A stretch of 64,000 bases of DNA from Hymenopellis radicata. Taxonomy: Eukaryota > Basidiomycota > Agaricomycetes > Agaricales > Physalacriaceae. The first letter of the stretch is position 1, and each line of letters begins with the position of its first letter. Shown piece after piece: positions 1 to 12,289 of this stretch. Made by a program: the position numbers and the translations under genes. The stretch spans positions 1 through 64,000 of the forward strand of contig JADNRX010000098.1 in the NCBI GenBank assembly GCA_015501595.1, written 5' to 3'. The notes under the pieces are model-generated. The model was given only the letters and a program-made list of their open reading frames with translations, did no database searches and had not been told where the DNA came from.

Positions 1-62
1 GATTGTTGACGGCGACAGAATTGAAGACATTGCTCGGCAAGAAGTTCATTAACGCGTGGTGA
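1..62 (+). CDS. 3' end of an unidentified gene (partial)
   Basis: Frame 3 from the window edge is open and reads a plausible C-terminus (LLTATELKTLLGKKFINAW) to a TGA at 60-62. The same place carries a good splice donor (G|GTGAGT from base 60), so this could instead be the end of an internal exon with the gene running on. No family is recognisable from 19 residues. Confidence 0.3.
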   Translation, partial: LLTATELKTLLGKKFINAW

Positions 63-1148
63 GTCCTTTGCAACTGTTCTTTCCTTCGAAGTAGTGTTAA
101 TTCTTGGTGTAGAGAAACGAAACGATCCTTTATCTATTAGCTATTCTATTCCTCGTGTAGTCTGTCAATGTTATTCGTGCCATCGTGTTCAAGCTATTAT
201 ACATACTATACGTACTAGATATAACCTGTTGTGCCACATACACCTCTAGATGGTCGAGTTGTTTTTACCTTTCTTTTTTCTTCGGTTTTCTGGTATATAC
301 TTGGTGGCAAATGTGTAGAATTGGCTATATAACTGACGCAATGTTGATCTGTAGGCGTTGTTGTTCAATAAACTAATAAAGAGCAAACTAGGATTGGAAG
401 CAAGATCGTAGTCGACCAATTCTGTCTTGCAACAGCTGCTCTAGTTTCTACATACCTTCCAATCAACTGGACTGGAATCCGTATCCGGTGTTTAAAAACA
501 AGTCCTTTGAAGCGTGTTCCGGATCGTGGGGCTAATCCGCCGCACTATCTCTGCACTAACGCAGATTGTGGTCGAGTGTCGGCACTGCTCATTGGATTTT
601 CATAAGCCGATTGGTCTATGTCTTCCTCGAATTCTCTTTTTATCAAGAACAAGCGGTGACGTCTGCGCGCCCGTGATTTCACCTTCAGATCTGGGACTGT
701 GTGTAGCTGGCATCGCTGGAGCTCTTGTCGATGGCATTTGAATGGTGATCTAGATGCATATAAAAGTTGCTGCACATGATTGGGGAGAGTAGAGCCTTGA
801 CGACTGGATTAGGACAACAGTATGGCGCATCGGGCTCGTGATCGTCAAGAGCAAGTGACGTTTTACCACGTGCGTTAACGTTCTTCTCTTCCTTCCCCTG
901 AGCCCTCATCTCGCTCTGGTCATAAGCAGGTGGGTATCGCGCGTTTTTACTTCAAATCTCAGTAGAATAACGCTTTAAATGAGAGTCAGTGACGCCACGC
1001 AAGTTATTCCAAGTAACGCGTTTTGGAAGCTTTGAAAGCACTCGGAGAGGTTCGCAGACTGCTGCCCCGTCCTGCCCCCGCTACGTCTTAGTTCGTTGGC
1101 CTGGCCATTCCTTGAATCTCATGGGTGTCAATTGTAGCGTCGTAAAAT
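63..1148. other. intergenic / unassigned 1.1 kb
   Basis: No convincing coding region on either strand. Only short unrelated open frames occur. It holds the 3' flank of whatever ends at the left edge and the upstream region of F-box paralog 1. Confidence 0.5.
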
Positions 1149-2869
1149 ATGGAGTGCCAAACTGCCACGAAAACATCTACCATTCCCACCTCGCCGAATA
1201 CAGACAATCGTCACCGAAACGCATCACTTGAAGGAGCTGCGCACGACGAATAATCCCGCGTCCCAGTGGAATTATTATGTCCACAAGAGCTCCTTCCTGC
1301 CATCGAAAATGATAGAAGGTATTGGAGAAGAGAATTTCCGAGCTTCGCGTGGCGGTCGAACTGCTTGCGGAGGAAAAGCAGAGTTTGACTGGGCTGGTCG
1401 ATGAAATCAAGTCCCTTATTTCCCCGCGCCGTCGACTCCCTCCTGAGCTACTGATGGAGATATTCAACTACGCCTGTGCACGAGACTGGGACAGGGACTG
1501 GGATTGGGGTCCAAATTCTCTTAGGTCCAACACTTCCCATGTTCTGACACACGTCTGCAGTGGCTGGAGACAGGTCGCCCTGTCTTGTCCTGCTATTTGG
1601 TCACGCATATCTCATCGCCCTGCACATCTTTCCCAATCGTACATCGAATCGGTAGACACGGGCCTCTCTCGCTCGGGGACATTTCCACTCTGCATTGCAA
1701 TGGCGTCGTTTGGTCACGAATCGGCTGCCCAAGCGTTCTTAGAGCGTGTCTCTACACAATCCTCTCGCTGGCGCGCATTAACGCTGTGCATTGAGGGGGA
1801 GCTTGCTGGTACTGCGTTCAACCTGTTGCGTAGGCCATATCCCCTTGTCGATCGACTAGATGTAGACATCCGCGAAGATCAAATCATCTCAGTTCCACAA
1901 ACAGGACTCTCCCAATATCCGAGCTTGCGTACCATCGTACTACGTGACAGCAGGATGATCATGACTGATCTCCCGTGGGCTCAAATCACTACTTTGCGAA
2001 TCTCCGAGTCATTCTCACGATGTGTTGACGACGTGACTTGGTATTACAGAGTCCTCCGCCAGTGCTCTTCATTACAGACGCTCGTGATTGAGGGCGCGTC
2101 CACTTCCAATCTTCCGATGTCTGACCCAACATCCACGATGACTCTTAAAGACTTAAAATGTCTGGAGACTTCGTTCGAATTTATTATGGACCACCTACGC
2201 TTACCACGGTTGGAGGTAGCTTGTCTCTCAACAGGCCACGACCAGCGTCACTCTGACTCAGAAGAGCTAAAGAACATTGTGCCATCGTTCCAGAAGCTCA
2301 TTCGACGCTCAATGTGCGCATCGAGAATCCATTCCCTTCATCTGAAAAAGATTCCCCTCACCAAAGACGTTCTCTCTTTGTTATCGCTCACGCAAAATTT
2401 GGTGACACTGCACATCCGTGCAAAGATGGCGCACACCACGGATTTGCCTGAATTCGATACAGAAGCGGTGTCGACTCTCACATCCCTTGTCAACATGCTT
2501 GAAGTCAAATATGGCGAAGACCCTTCCTTCCTGCCCCAGCTCCAACACATTTCCATTTCTCTGTCTCGACATCTACACAGGTACTATTTCCCATATCTTG
2601 GAAATCAACAACGTCTTGTCCGGACTCTTCAGTCGCGCTGGAATGTACACAATCATCCGGGATTGGAAAGATTGAAGACGTTCGAATACCGGATACTGGC
2701 GCATTACATCGATCCTACGTCATTCTCTTTCCCTAGATTGACCTCTGAGACTGAAGCTGCTCTCAAGCTTTTGGAGGATGAAGGAATGCAGATTTTGATT
2801 CGAGTACGGAGCAAATTTGTGGAATCCGACAAACTGTACGTGGTGGATTTTGGTCGTCATTACGCATGA
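1149..2869 (+). CDS. F-box protein, paralog 1 (5' part frameshifted)
   Basis: Predicted substrate-recruiting subunit of an SCF ubiquitin ligase. From 1322 one frame is open for 515 codons: a coiled-coil-like stretch (SELRVAVELLAEEKQSLTGL), then the F-box-like segment (RRLPPELLMEIFNYAC), then a leucine-rich C-terminal half ending VVDFGRHYA. The paralogs at 3524 and 6741 begin with ATGGAGTGCCC (MECPNC); here the same sequence starts at 1149 but reads TGCC, losing one C. Aligned by eye to those copies, about six further single-base losses fall between 1150 and 1320 (for example CAAG to CAG and CAAAG to CAAG), and none in the next 1.5 kb. The intact part may still be translated from 1322. Either a locally poor sequence or a decayed N-terminus. 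The family of coiled coil, F-box and LRR proteins is greatly expanded in Agaricomycetes. Confidence 0.75.
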
Positions 2870-3523
2870 ATGTATAAGGTTGCATGCACCTTTGCCTGCT
2901 CCTTAGTGGCGTGGAATTGTGATTTGAAGTTTGACTCGTCAGGACGATAAACGGAAACGTGTAAATAAATGTCTGGTAGCAGCTTGTATCAGTACCTTCA
3001 ATTTCCTTTACTCAACGTTCATTCAATGATAGCCTCACAAGTGCAAGGCCAGTCGTTTAAGCGTGGTCTTCAGGTCCGCGCGCGTCCTCACATCATTACT
3101 TACGCGTTTAATCTACCCAGCAAAGTGAGTGTCATCGATAACAGTTACTGCATTAATTCGCCATTCTTTTCACAAAGCCGAGTCGTAGAGGACCTCAAAG
3201 CCTCAAGCTGGATCGGTCCGCGGGTGACGGCCTGTGACACCGTATAGTACACGTGGGGCGTTCCTTTCCTCTTGCCCTCACGCTGGCCATTGCAAGGTGG
3301 GCATTATACCATCAGTCTCGACTTTCGTTGGCCTAAACTTTTCCAGGAACATTAGGAAGCCTCTTTCACAACATCGCGACGTACCTGTTGAGGATTGCTG
3401 TCCCAAAAGAGACGCGTTTTTTTGCCTGCATATTATTGCTCGTACGTCCTGCTCTTCGATCCCTACTCGTTCTCTTACCCTCATTTGCATTCAGTTGCAA
3501 AATAACTGCAGACGTCCCAAAAT
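2870..3523. other. intergenic between F-box paralogs 1 and 2
   Basis: No supported gene. The last bases before the next start (cccaaaatATGG) resemble the starts of the other two + strand paralogs, so the duplication unit includes at least the immediate 5' flank. Confidence 0.5.
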
Positions 3524-5376
3524 ATGGAGTGCCCAAACTGCCACGAAAACATCCACCGTTCCCATCTTGCCGAATATCAGGCAATCTTCACTGAAACGCA
3601 TCACTTGAAGGAGCTACGGACGACGAATAATCCCGCATCCGAAGACGATGTTGCCTATGTCCATGACGAGCTTCTGCCTGCCATCGAAAATGATATAACG
3701 ACGTTGGAGAAGAGAATGACCGACCTTCGATTGGCAATCGAACTACTAATGGAAGAGAAGAATGATTTGACGAAGCTGGCCAACAATTTCAAGTCTCTTA
3801 TCTCCCCCCATCGTCGGCTCCCTCCTGAGCTGCTGATGGAAATATTCAAGTATGCCTGCGAGAAGGACTGCGACGATTGGGACGTGTATCGTCGTGGCAA
3901 CTCCGCCTCACCTCATGTCCTTGCATGCGTCTGCAGTGGCTGGAGACAGGTTGCGCTGTCCTGCCCGGTTATTTGGTCCCGCATATCCCTCTATTCTGAA
4001 GACTCAGAGAAGCGTCATTACCCGTCGTTCAGTGAGGCACTGGACACAACCCTCTGTCGCTCGAGAAATTCTCCACTCTACATCACATTGTCTTCACCTT
4101 GGCTTGAATCCGCTGAACGAACATTTTTGGAGCATGTCTCTGTGCATTCGTCTCGCTGGAGTGCAATAACACTTGATATCGACTCGGCTTTTGCTGACAC
4201 TGCCTTCCAAATGTTGTGCAGATCATATCCCTCGTCGATCGACTCAATATAAACCTCCAATCTAGTCACCATGTTGTCTCCGTTCCACAAACGGGACTCT
4301 CCCAATATCCGCGCTTGCGTACCATCGTACTACGCGATAGCACATTGATCACGACTGACCTCCCGTGGGCCCAAATCACTACTTTGCTAATATCGCCGGC
4401 ATGCTCACTATCCGTTCATGACTTGACGTCGTATCTCGTGGCCCTCCGCCACTGTCCTGCGTTGCAGACACTGGTGATTATTGCGCCCGAGTCTACTTTG
4501 CTAATATCGCCGGCATGCTCACTATCCGTTCATGACTTGACGTCGTATCTCGTGGCCCTCCGCCACTGTCCTGCGTTGCAGACACTGGTGATTATTGCGC
4601 CCGAGTCGATCTCAAGTCTTGAGATGCCTGACCCAACGTCCACGATAACTCTTAAAGACTTAAAATGTCTTGATACTTCGCTCCAATTCATTATTGACCA
4701 CCTATCCTTACCACGGCTCGAGGTAGTTTGTCTCTCAACAGGCCGCGAGCAGCGTGACGAAGACTCAGGACGGCTGAAGGGGTTCCTAGCATCGTTCTTG
4801 AAGATGGTCTCGCGCTCAAAGTGCGCATCACGAATCCATTCGCTCTCTCTGAAAAAGGTCCCTATTACGAAAGACCTGCTTTCTCTGTTATCGCTCATGC
4901 CGAACCTCGTGACGCTGAACATCCGCGCAAAGCTGGCATATACCACCACGCCAGATGAACCCGAGCGAGAAGTGACGGAGATTATCAGATCCCTTATCCG
5001 CGAGCTTGAAGTTAAACCTGACCAAGACACATTTTTCCTTCCAAAATTACAACATATCGCCATCACCCTATCCCGACACGTAGACCAATACAACTTCCCG
5101 TATCTTGACTCTAGAGATCAGGATGACCTTGTTCGGACTCTTCAGTCACGTTGGCATGTGGAGAGTCACTCAGGCCTAGAAAGACTGCAGACATTCCAAT
5201 ACTGGATCTCTGCACGGGACTTGGAGCCCGCCTACTATAGGTTGACGCCCCAAACTGAAGCTGCTCTCGGACGTTTGGAGGATGAGGGAATGGGCATTTC
5301 GATTCGTGTTCGGAGCAAATTGGTTAGACCCGATATACCAAGCGTCGTCGTAGATTTTGGTCGTCATTCCGCATAA
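3524..5376 (+). CDS. F-box protein, paralog 2 (one frameshift, internal 38-residue duplication)
   Basis: SCF-type F-box protein. The first frame (3524-4252) encodes MECPNC with the conserved SHLAEYQAIF..THHLKEL segment, a coiled coil, the F-box-like RRLPPELLMEIFKYAC and the start of the repeat region. It hits a stop in ...RSYPSSIDSI. Paralog 1 reads ...RPYPLVDRLDVDI here, from TATCCCCTTGTC; this copy has TATCCCTCGTC, so one missing C near 4231 explains the break. The second frame resumes about 4234 and runs to 5376, ending VVVDFGRHSA like paralog 1. A 114-bp block is duplicated in tandem inside it. With the C restored the protein would be about 615 residues, against 584 in paralog 3, the excess being mainly the duplication. 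Confidence 0.75.
4381..4608 (+). repeat. 114-bp in-frame tandem duplication in F-box paralog 2
   Basis: Bases 4381-4494 and 4495-4608 are identical except for the last base. Each starts ACTTTGCTAATATCG and ends GCGCCCGAGTC. The unit is 38 codons (TLLISPACSL...LVIIAPES), about one leucine-rich repeat step, so the frame is kept. Paralogs 1 and 3 have one copy. Confidence 0.95.
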
Positions 5377-6740
5377 ATGTACAAACTTGTATCTCAGCGA
5401 TATCGACACGAGTTTATACACCGCCGCCACCATTCCCAGCGTACTTGCAAGTCCCGATATCACAAGTTTCATGCAGCTTGTGTTTATCGGTTCTTCAACC
5501 GAACTGGGCAGTGTTGACACCTGAGATCGTAACGACAACTGCATTGTCACTTACTGGAAATCAAGGACAGTAGCAGATCCGTACCCCACGAATCGCAGCG
5601 GCAGATTAACTGGAGCATCATGGAAAGAATCTCAGAAAACAGTACAGACACATGAACGATGATGCGTTTGGGGCCGTGGGGTCATGAAAGCGAAAGGACT
5701 CGTCTCCGAAAGATAAGTACAAGTTGTCATGAAAATGTTGTCGAGTCCAGCCGGAGACAATTAGAGATGTCGGCGAAAAGAAAAACAGATGCACTGTCCA
5801 ATCTTACACGATAATTAATCACTCTAAGCTATGTTTCTTAAATCACTCTTGATGCACATGGCAGACACGTCGCGCGCGTCATCCCGACATTACATAATCG
5901 ACCGCTTCCACCCGCGATTACATTAGACACTAGGTTCTAGAAATCCGAAATTACATACATTGGCCAGAAAGCTCAGCTCGCACGTAGCACCAGCCTACTC
6001 AACACCGCAAATTAGAATTTCTGCGAGATGGTCGTCGGAGAGGGGTCAATAATGCGCACTATTCCGAGCTTGTGCATGCCATATTTGCCGCGAAGAACCA
6101 CGAAGGAAGACGAATCGCGTATCAAGCGATGAGGCGTCCAAAATGCTACTTTTCGTCAGTATAGGCCGGTGTAACGTATTCAATCAACCTGCCATTGGCA
6201 CGCGGTTCCGAGCGCGTCGCGTGTAGCCTAGAATCTGCTATCTTGAGCCCGGAACGTCCACCAATATACTATGTCCTAGGATAGTTTAGGCAAGGCAACA
6301 CTATTGTGGCGGACCGTTTAGGCGAGGTGTAACAGTTGGATGATCGATGCTCAGACTTAGATGCGAGATAGACAATGCACTGCGCATTTGTTGAAAATTG
6401 CCAGTGATACGGATGAGAAAAGCGATCAGTTCACTGTTCCAAGGTTGAGGGGGACATCGAAAAAGGAAACCCTGCCACGTGGGGGCGTTCCCTTTCTTCA
6501 AACCTCCAAATTGCCCCCCAAAGCAAGGTGCGCATAGCGCGCTGTCTCGAATATCGATTACTTAAGTTTAAAATCAGACCTACGCATAGCTTCTCCAAAT
6601 TTAGAGACGCGTCTGTGCCGCCGCGGCATTGGAAGCTAGTAGTCTCTCTGGTCTCCGGTACGTCCTCACCCGTCATTCCTACACGTCCTGTAAACTTAAA
6701 AGGGCTTCTAGTTGCGGAAAGACCTCGACCTCATCAAAAT
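5377..6740. other. intergenic 1.4 kb between F-box paralogs 2 and 3
   Basis: No supported gene on either strand. The frame of paralog 3 is open upstream of its ATG back to about 6528, but the residues there do not resemble the other paralogs, so I treat it as 5' untranslated. Confidence 0.5.
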
Positions 6741-8495
6741 ATGGAGTGCCCAAACTGCCACCACAATATCTACACTTCCCATGTCACCGAATATCAGGCC
6801 ATCTTCTCTGAAACTCATCACTTGAAGGAGCTGCGCACAACCAATAATCCCGCGTCCCAAGTGGAAATTCATTATGTCCACAAAGAGCTCCTTCCTGCCA
6901 TCAAAAAAGACGGAAGTACCGTCAAGAAGACGCTTTCTGAGCTTCGAGCGGCTGTCGAGCTATTAGCGAAGGAGAAAAAACGCTTGACACGGCTCGTCCA
7001 CAACTTCACGTCCCTTATTTCCCCGCTCCGTCGTCTTTCTCCTGAGCTACTGATGGAGATATTCAACTACGCCTGCGCAGGAGACTGGGACTGGAACGAT
7101 TGGACGACCCAGTGTCATAGGTACAACACTCCCTATGTCCTGACACACGTCTGTAGTCGCTGGAGACAGGTCGCGCTATCATGTCCTGTTATTTGGTCAC
7201 GCATCTCTCACCGCCCTGACAGTAAAAAGCTCCATTCGCAGGCATTCAGTCGTGCGTTAGATATGTCCTTTTCTCGCTCGAGAAATTTCCCGCTATGTAT
7301 CCGGATGCTCCGCCCATGGCCGCCATACGATCGATGTAACGAAGCTGCTGCTGCAGCAGCTCAGGCATTCTTAGAGCGTATTTCTCCACATTCAGCTCGC
7401 TGCAGGGCAGTATCCTTCTACATCGCTCCGCCTTTCGCTCAGGCCTCATTCGACATACTGCGCGGCCCTCATCCCCTTGTCCAGCGGCTTGACATTGTGT
7501 TCGACCACGAAATTACAGAAGTTCCCCAAGTTGGGTTCTCCCAGTATCCGAGCCTGCGAACTGTTGTACTCAATCACCCCAAAATGATCACAAGTGATCT
7601 CCCGTGGATTCAAATCACTACCTTGATAATCCGACTAGACGTATCATGGGACAGCTTGACTCAAGTCCTCCGACAATGCCCTTCCTTGCAGTCACTTCGG
7701 ACGGCCAGGGTGTCTGTGTCCACCACCCGAAGCAAGGACGATAATGGGATCATGATGACTCTAAAAGACTTGAAATGTCTTAAGGTCACCTCTCAACTCC
7801 TCATAAATCACCTGTGCTTGCCAGTGCTAGAGGTAGCCCGTCTTTCATCACTATACTCTCCAGATCCCCCGAGTGACGTCATGGAATCGTTCAGGAAGTT
7901 GGTCTGGCGTTCGAATTGCGCATCAAGATTGACGTCGCTCTATACAGAAAGGATTTCTATCACCAGAGACCTTTTGCTTCTTTTATCACACACGCCGAAT
8001 CTCGTCGTATTGGACATCAGTGCGCATGTGGGCACTCAGACGCCAAAACAAATGGCTGAGCATGAACCAGATGGACAAGCTCCGAACCTCGTCGTGTCTC
8101 TGGTCAGCAAACTTGAAGTCAAACCGGACGAAGACCCATTGTTCCTTCCCAGACTACAGCACGTTTCCATTCGCCTGTCCGATAATGTTGGTCAGCTGCA
8201 CTACGACTTCCCGTATCTTGCAGATCAAGACAAGCTTGTTCGGACTCTTCAGTCGCGTTGGAATGTGGGCAGCCGTGTGGGGCTGGAAAGGCTGGAGATA
8301 TTCAAATTCTGGATAACCACGCAGCTCACAGATGATAGCGTCAGATTCTCTTTCGCCGGCGAGTTTAGTGACGAAACTGAAAGTGCTCTCTGGCTGCTGG
8401 TAGATGATGGCATGGACATTTCGATTCGCGTTCGTACCGAGTTAGAGGTCGAACGCACAGAGGTATCTGTTAAATTAAATTTTGGTTCAGGTTAG
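6741..8495 (+). CDS. F-box protein, paralog 3 (intact, 584 aa)
   Basis: The one intact + strand copy of the tandem family. The start is the ATG of MECPNC, aligned with the other paralogs. Order: N-terminal C-x2-C plus THHLKEL module (1-40), coiled coil (about 55-95), F-box-like RRLSPELLMEIFNYAC (about 98-113), conserved VLTHVCSRWRQVALSCPVIW after the F-box, then leucine-rich repeats to a common C-terminal motif (DGMDISIRVR). F-box proteins bind Skp1 through the F-box and substrate through the repeats. The substrate is unknown. A run of five alanines plus one more (around residue 202) is unique to this copy. It converges on the FAHD1-like gene 0.3 kb downstream. Confidence 0.85.
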   Translation: MECPNCHHNIYTSHVTEYQAIFSETHHLKELRTTNNPASQVEIHYVHKELLPAIKKDGSTVKKTLSELRAAVELLAKEKKRLTRLVHNFTSLISPLRRLSPELLMEIFNYACAGDWDWNDWTTQCHRYNTPYVLTHVCSRWRQVALSCPVIWSRISHRPDSKKLHSQAFSRALDMSFSRSRNFPLCIRMLRPWPPYDRCNEAAAAAAQAFLERISPHSARCRAVSFYIAPPFAQASFDILRGPHPLVQRLDIVFDHEITEVPQVGFSQYPSLRTVVLNHPKMITSDLPWIQITTLIIRLDVSWDSLTQVLRQCPSLQSLRTARVSVSTTRSKDDNGIMMTLKDLKCLKVTSQLLINHLCLPVLEVARLSSLYSPDPPSDVMESFRKLVWRSNCASRLTSLYTERISITRDLLLLLSHTPNLVVLDISAHVGTQTPKQMAEHEPDGQAPNLVVSLVSKLEVKPDEDPLFLPRLQHVSIRLSDNVGQLHYDFPYLADQDKLVRTLQSRWNVGSRVGLERLEIFKFWITTQLTDDSVRFSFAGEFSDETESALWLLVDDGMDISIRVRTELEVERTEVSVKLNFGSG

Positions 8496-8806
8496 GCTTA
8501 AATGTATAAGATTGTTTGCAACCCCAGTGGCATTAAAATCATTCGAGAAAAAACCAGTGCTCATCCTTAAGCTTCACCTCTTGTCATCTTGCTCACCGTC
8601 ATGGCGGATCGAGCCCCTCCGAAGTCGCCTCTAGTGGCAGACCTACTCCCGTTGACACTACTCCCCCATCCGAAGCTCGACGCGCTGCCAAAAGCACCCC
8701 AATAGCACGGAAAATTTGCCAGTTTCAGCCTGTACGCCAGCGCTTTCAACTAGAACATATTGCATCACTAGTAACTACTACCCAGAATGGACATGTCGAT
8801 ATTAAC

Positions 8807-9911
8807 TCACGAGGAGAAACTATATCCGCCTTGCCTGTCGGCAGCGTCTCCTTCCCAGCGCGCAAGTTCTTCGCCCGCCTTGGTCTCCAACCCAGCGACA
8901 ATTTTATCACCGTGAACAATGCTACTAACACCAGATGGCGTTCCTATGAAAACAGGTCATGAAGAAAAATGGAGTGCAGCCTAACGCGAGTACCTGTGAG
9001 AATTAGATCGCCTTCCTGGTATGCAGCAGCGATCAGCATGAATTCGATGTATACGGAGAATGACGGGCATACCTCCAGAGTCATGATGCTGGAACAATGC
9101 TCAATAAGACGAGGAATGCTGAAACTGCATGACGATATTCATGTCGGTAGACTTGAGAAAAGGAAAGAACCGTACATCATATCAGCAGTTGTCCCGCGCT
9201 GCTTTGTAACGCCGTTGATCTAATAGGCATCGTGATACTTTCACGCCGACGTGTCGGGCATCGTACCTCTATCCACAAGGTGAGATCGTGGGGGTTCTCG
9301 ATCTTCTCTTTCGGTACAAACGAGGATATGGGACAGAATGTGTCGAAACCTTTTGGCGATGTCCATGGAAGAGACTTGGCTTTGACTTGGGCCTGATAAT
9401 TACGCGCCGTCCTGCGTATTCGGTGATGAACATTCTGGACGGTTAAATCGCACTTACATGTCGATTCCAAGCGCATATCCAGCGACATCTGTAAGAGAGA
9501 TGCGATATGGAGAGTGTTAACTTGGAAAGAGGCTATTATCTAGGGAAACACTGACGAGACATGGCCATTTCAGACGAAATGTTCTTGCCGCCACGACCAA
9601 TGACTACACCGAGCTCGACTTCATGATGCATGTCGACGCCATTCGGTATCTCGACCGTTCCGCCATTCTGGAGATAAGACGTTGTAGGTTTGAGGAAGAA
9701 CCATGGTTCAACGCTCGTAGCACTCTTCATTTCAGCAATGTCTAAACTGCTATTCAGCAGATTTTACATTTGTGAAGAGGTGCTCGACATACGAGCATGG
9801 TAATTTCTGTATCGCGTCTGCCATCAGTACTGGTTGAAAGGACAAATAAAACTGAGCCTGCCTTCCTATGCCAATGATTTTCTTGCCAGTTTTGACGAAG
9901 TTGGCGGCCAT
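8807..9911 (-). CDS. fumarylacetoacetate hydrolase family protein, FAHD1-like
   Basis: FAHD1-type acylpyruvate hydrolase / oxaloacetate decarboxylase, usually mitochondrial. Nine exons: 9911-9862, 9806-9793, 9741-9556, 9488-9458, 9411-9267, 9219-9176, 9124-9073, 9015-8994, 8943-8807. They sum to 681 nt, 226 aa plus stop, matching the family length of about 220. Motifs: KKIIGIGRNY at the N-terminus, FFLKPTTSYL, the metal-ligand HHEVELG (E62, E64), GYALGIDMTARN, LPWTSPKGFDTFCPISSF, and EGDLILTGTPSGV. A TAA directly abuts the ATG upstream, supporting the start. Exon 2 is 14 nt and exon 8 is 22 nt; intron 1 appears to use a GC donor (AG|GCAGGC). All other introns are GT-AG. It is divergent from the carboxylesterase. 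Confidence 0.9.
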
Positions 9912-10124
9912 TTACAGGATCGTTCTCCGGCAAGCTGCGAGTGGAAAGAAAAAGGTCGCTCGAGTCACGTCGTCAGAGTCAAGAACGCGATCGAACCGCC
10001 CTGTTCGATCAGTACTCAGTGCCGGCGCTGCCTTACTCCCACCGTCATGCAACGTCCCCCCTTCCAAAGCTCAGGAAGGTTTAATCAGCATCTCACATGC
10101 TTTGCCTGTGGGAATTGACAAGTT
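9912..10124. promoter_or_regulatory. divergent intergenic region, FAHD1-like / carboxylesterase
   Basis: Only 213 bp separate the two divergent start codons, so both promoters must lie here or overlap the genes. No specific element is recognised. Confidence 0.4.
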
Positions 10125-11760
10125 ATGACCCACCTCCTTGTTGCGACGACCAACGGCCCCGTCGAAGGCTTTTTGGATACTCATCCTGTCGTGGAACACT
10201 CAACTGCCTCTCTACCGCCGCACACCGATTCGAAAATGGCTAGGAATACCATACGCTCAAGCTGAGAGGTTCGAGAGACCAAAACCGCCGATTTCATGGG
10301 GCGATACACGACAATGTTGGGAGTTTGGCCCGTCGTTTCCTCAGACAACGTCATTATTCGACGAGATGTATACCGGAAAACAGGGCTGGCTTTCGAGAAA
10401 TCATCTTGGCCAGTCCGAAGACGCATTTACGGTCAACGTCTTTGCGCCAGACAACGTTGAAGCTTCTAGCGCAAAGCTTCCTGTCATGGTCTGGGTCTAC
10501 GGTGGAAATCTTAACTCTGGATCGTCCAGCATGCCGCTCTATGATCCCACTGAATTCGTTCGTGATTATCCATGCATCGTTGTGACTGGGAACTATCGGT
10601 GGGCGGCTCCGGATCCTCTTTGGGTGTAATTCAACGCTGACACTGCCTACCTACTTAGAGTTGGAGCGTTTGGTTGGCTGGCCACGGAAGACCTGAAGCA
10701 GGTCAATGGGCATGTTGGAAACTTCGGTGGGTCATATTTTGGGCCTTGGTGCTTCCCTATGAACCGTTTCGCAGGCTTGCATGATGTGATCGCAATATTC
10801 GAATGGGTACAGGCCAATATATCCGCCTTCGGCGGCGATCCTGATAATGTTACTGCGTACGGAGAGTCTGCGGGAGGGTTCCTCATAGGCACCTTGCTCG
10901 TATCGGGTCGACGTCTCTTTACGAAGGCTATCTTGCAATCCGGCACCTACGGACTTATGGTAACTCTTTGTCGCCATTGCTGAGCTGAGCTGATATTTTA
11001 CGTGGCCAGGTTGCAAAGAGAAACCCCACATACGCACCCTACGACGAACTCCTTGCACTTTGCTCGATATCCCAGGGATCCTCGCGCACGGAGCGTGTTC
11101 AGGCCCTGAAAGACGTTCCAACTGCCAAATTTCTTGAAGCGACTGCAGCTCTGTTTCATCCGGGCATCTGGACGTTGACGCATGATCCCGAGGAACAAGG
11201 ATGGGCTAATCCCGTCTGGAACTTGATCGGACACGGTGAATACGACCCATGGATCCAAAGCGTCATTATTGGGATCAATCAAGACGAGGGTACTTTCTTC
11301 AACAACTATGCTCAGGTACCTTATCCGCGTTCTATAGTTATCTTGATCACATATTGTTCTTTCAGTATTGGTTGCCTGAAAGTCGCCTCAAGCTCATGAA
11401 GTTTCGCCACGGATTCCATGAAAATGCATGCTTGCGCTTACTGGATCTGTATCTGTCTCACGAACCTCCGTCGTCGGCAACGGATTTGCGCCCACTGGCG
11501 TCGAGCATGTTCTATTGTTAGTCATACATAGTAGTTCCTCCTTTACAAGAACTGACCGAGTCATAGCTGACTATGGTTACCTAACGCCAATGCTGCACGC
11601 TGCAAAGTCTTTGACGACGGTACCCAACACTCAGACGGGAAAAGTGGTCAAGGTTTTCCTTTACCTATGCCGCACTTTGCCTTCTCGTCTGTGGGAGGGC
11701 TTTAGTCTCTCCTAGACAGACTACGATACGACGTGACGAGGCGAGCTTAGTACTTGTATG

Positions 11761-11826
11761 TAGTCTGTTTCAAATCGCGGGGGTGTTGGCCGGCACCCGG
11801 TTGCTTATGCAATCGTCCCGATTAGG
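11761..11826 (+). repeat. left terminal inverted repeat
   Basis: Pairs with 13310-13375 on the opposite strand. The inner 54 bases differ at two positions only. Confidence 0.9.
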
Positions 11827-12289
11827 ACTTCACGTGATCCGCTCTTTTCTCCATTACTCCCACCACGACGGCGCGCCTTGGCCATGTCTGGACCACCAGA
11901 CGCGTCGCAATTCGTTTCATACACCCCAAATGTATCTACTTCCTCATCTAACGATGTTGATCTACCACCAATTATTCCCCCTTCCGCACTGCCAAATTCT
12001 GACAACTACCGCTTTCCCCAACACAAGCCCGGCTGCCCAAGCACTCAACGTGTTTGGTCCTATCGACATTTTGAACAATCTTGCTATCTTGCTCGCCGTC
12101 GTCACCCCGTCTCTTGATCCAGTCTCTACTGAGACGCACATGAACCCAAACACCAACTGTGCCTTCATCGTGCCCACTATACCAAAAGACCGAGCATGCA
12201 TTAGAACACGTACGTGACCTGTGTGGCGCAGCGAACATGTGGTAGTGATGCTGATTGCACACCACTGCCAGTGCTCCCTTTAGACCTCC

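Noticed and set aside
8600..8960. Long + strand open stretch (…INSRGETISALPVG…)
   Set aside because: It is the antisense of the last FAHD1-like exon, which has clear family motifs on the minus strand.
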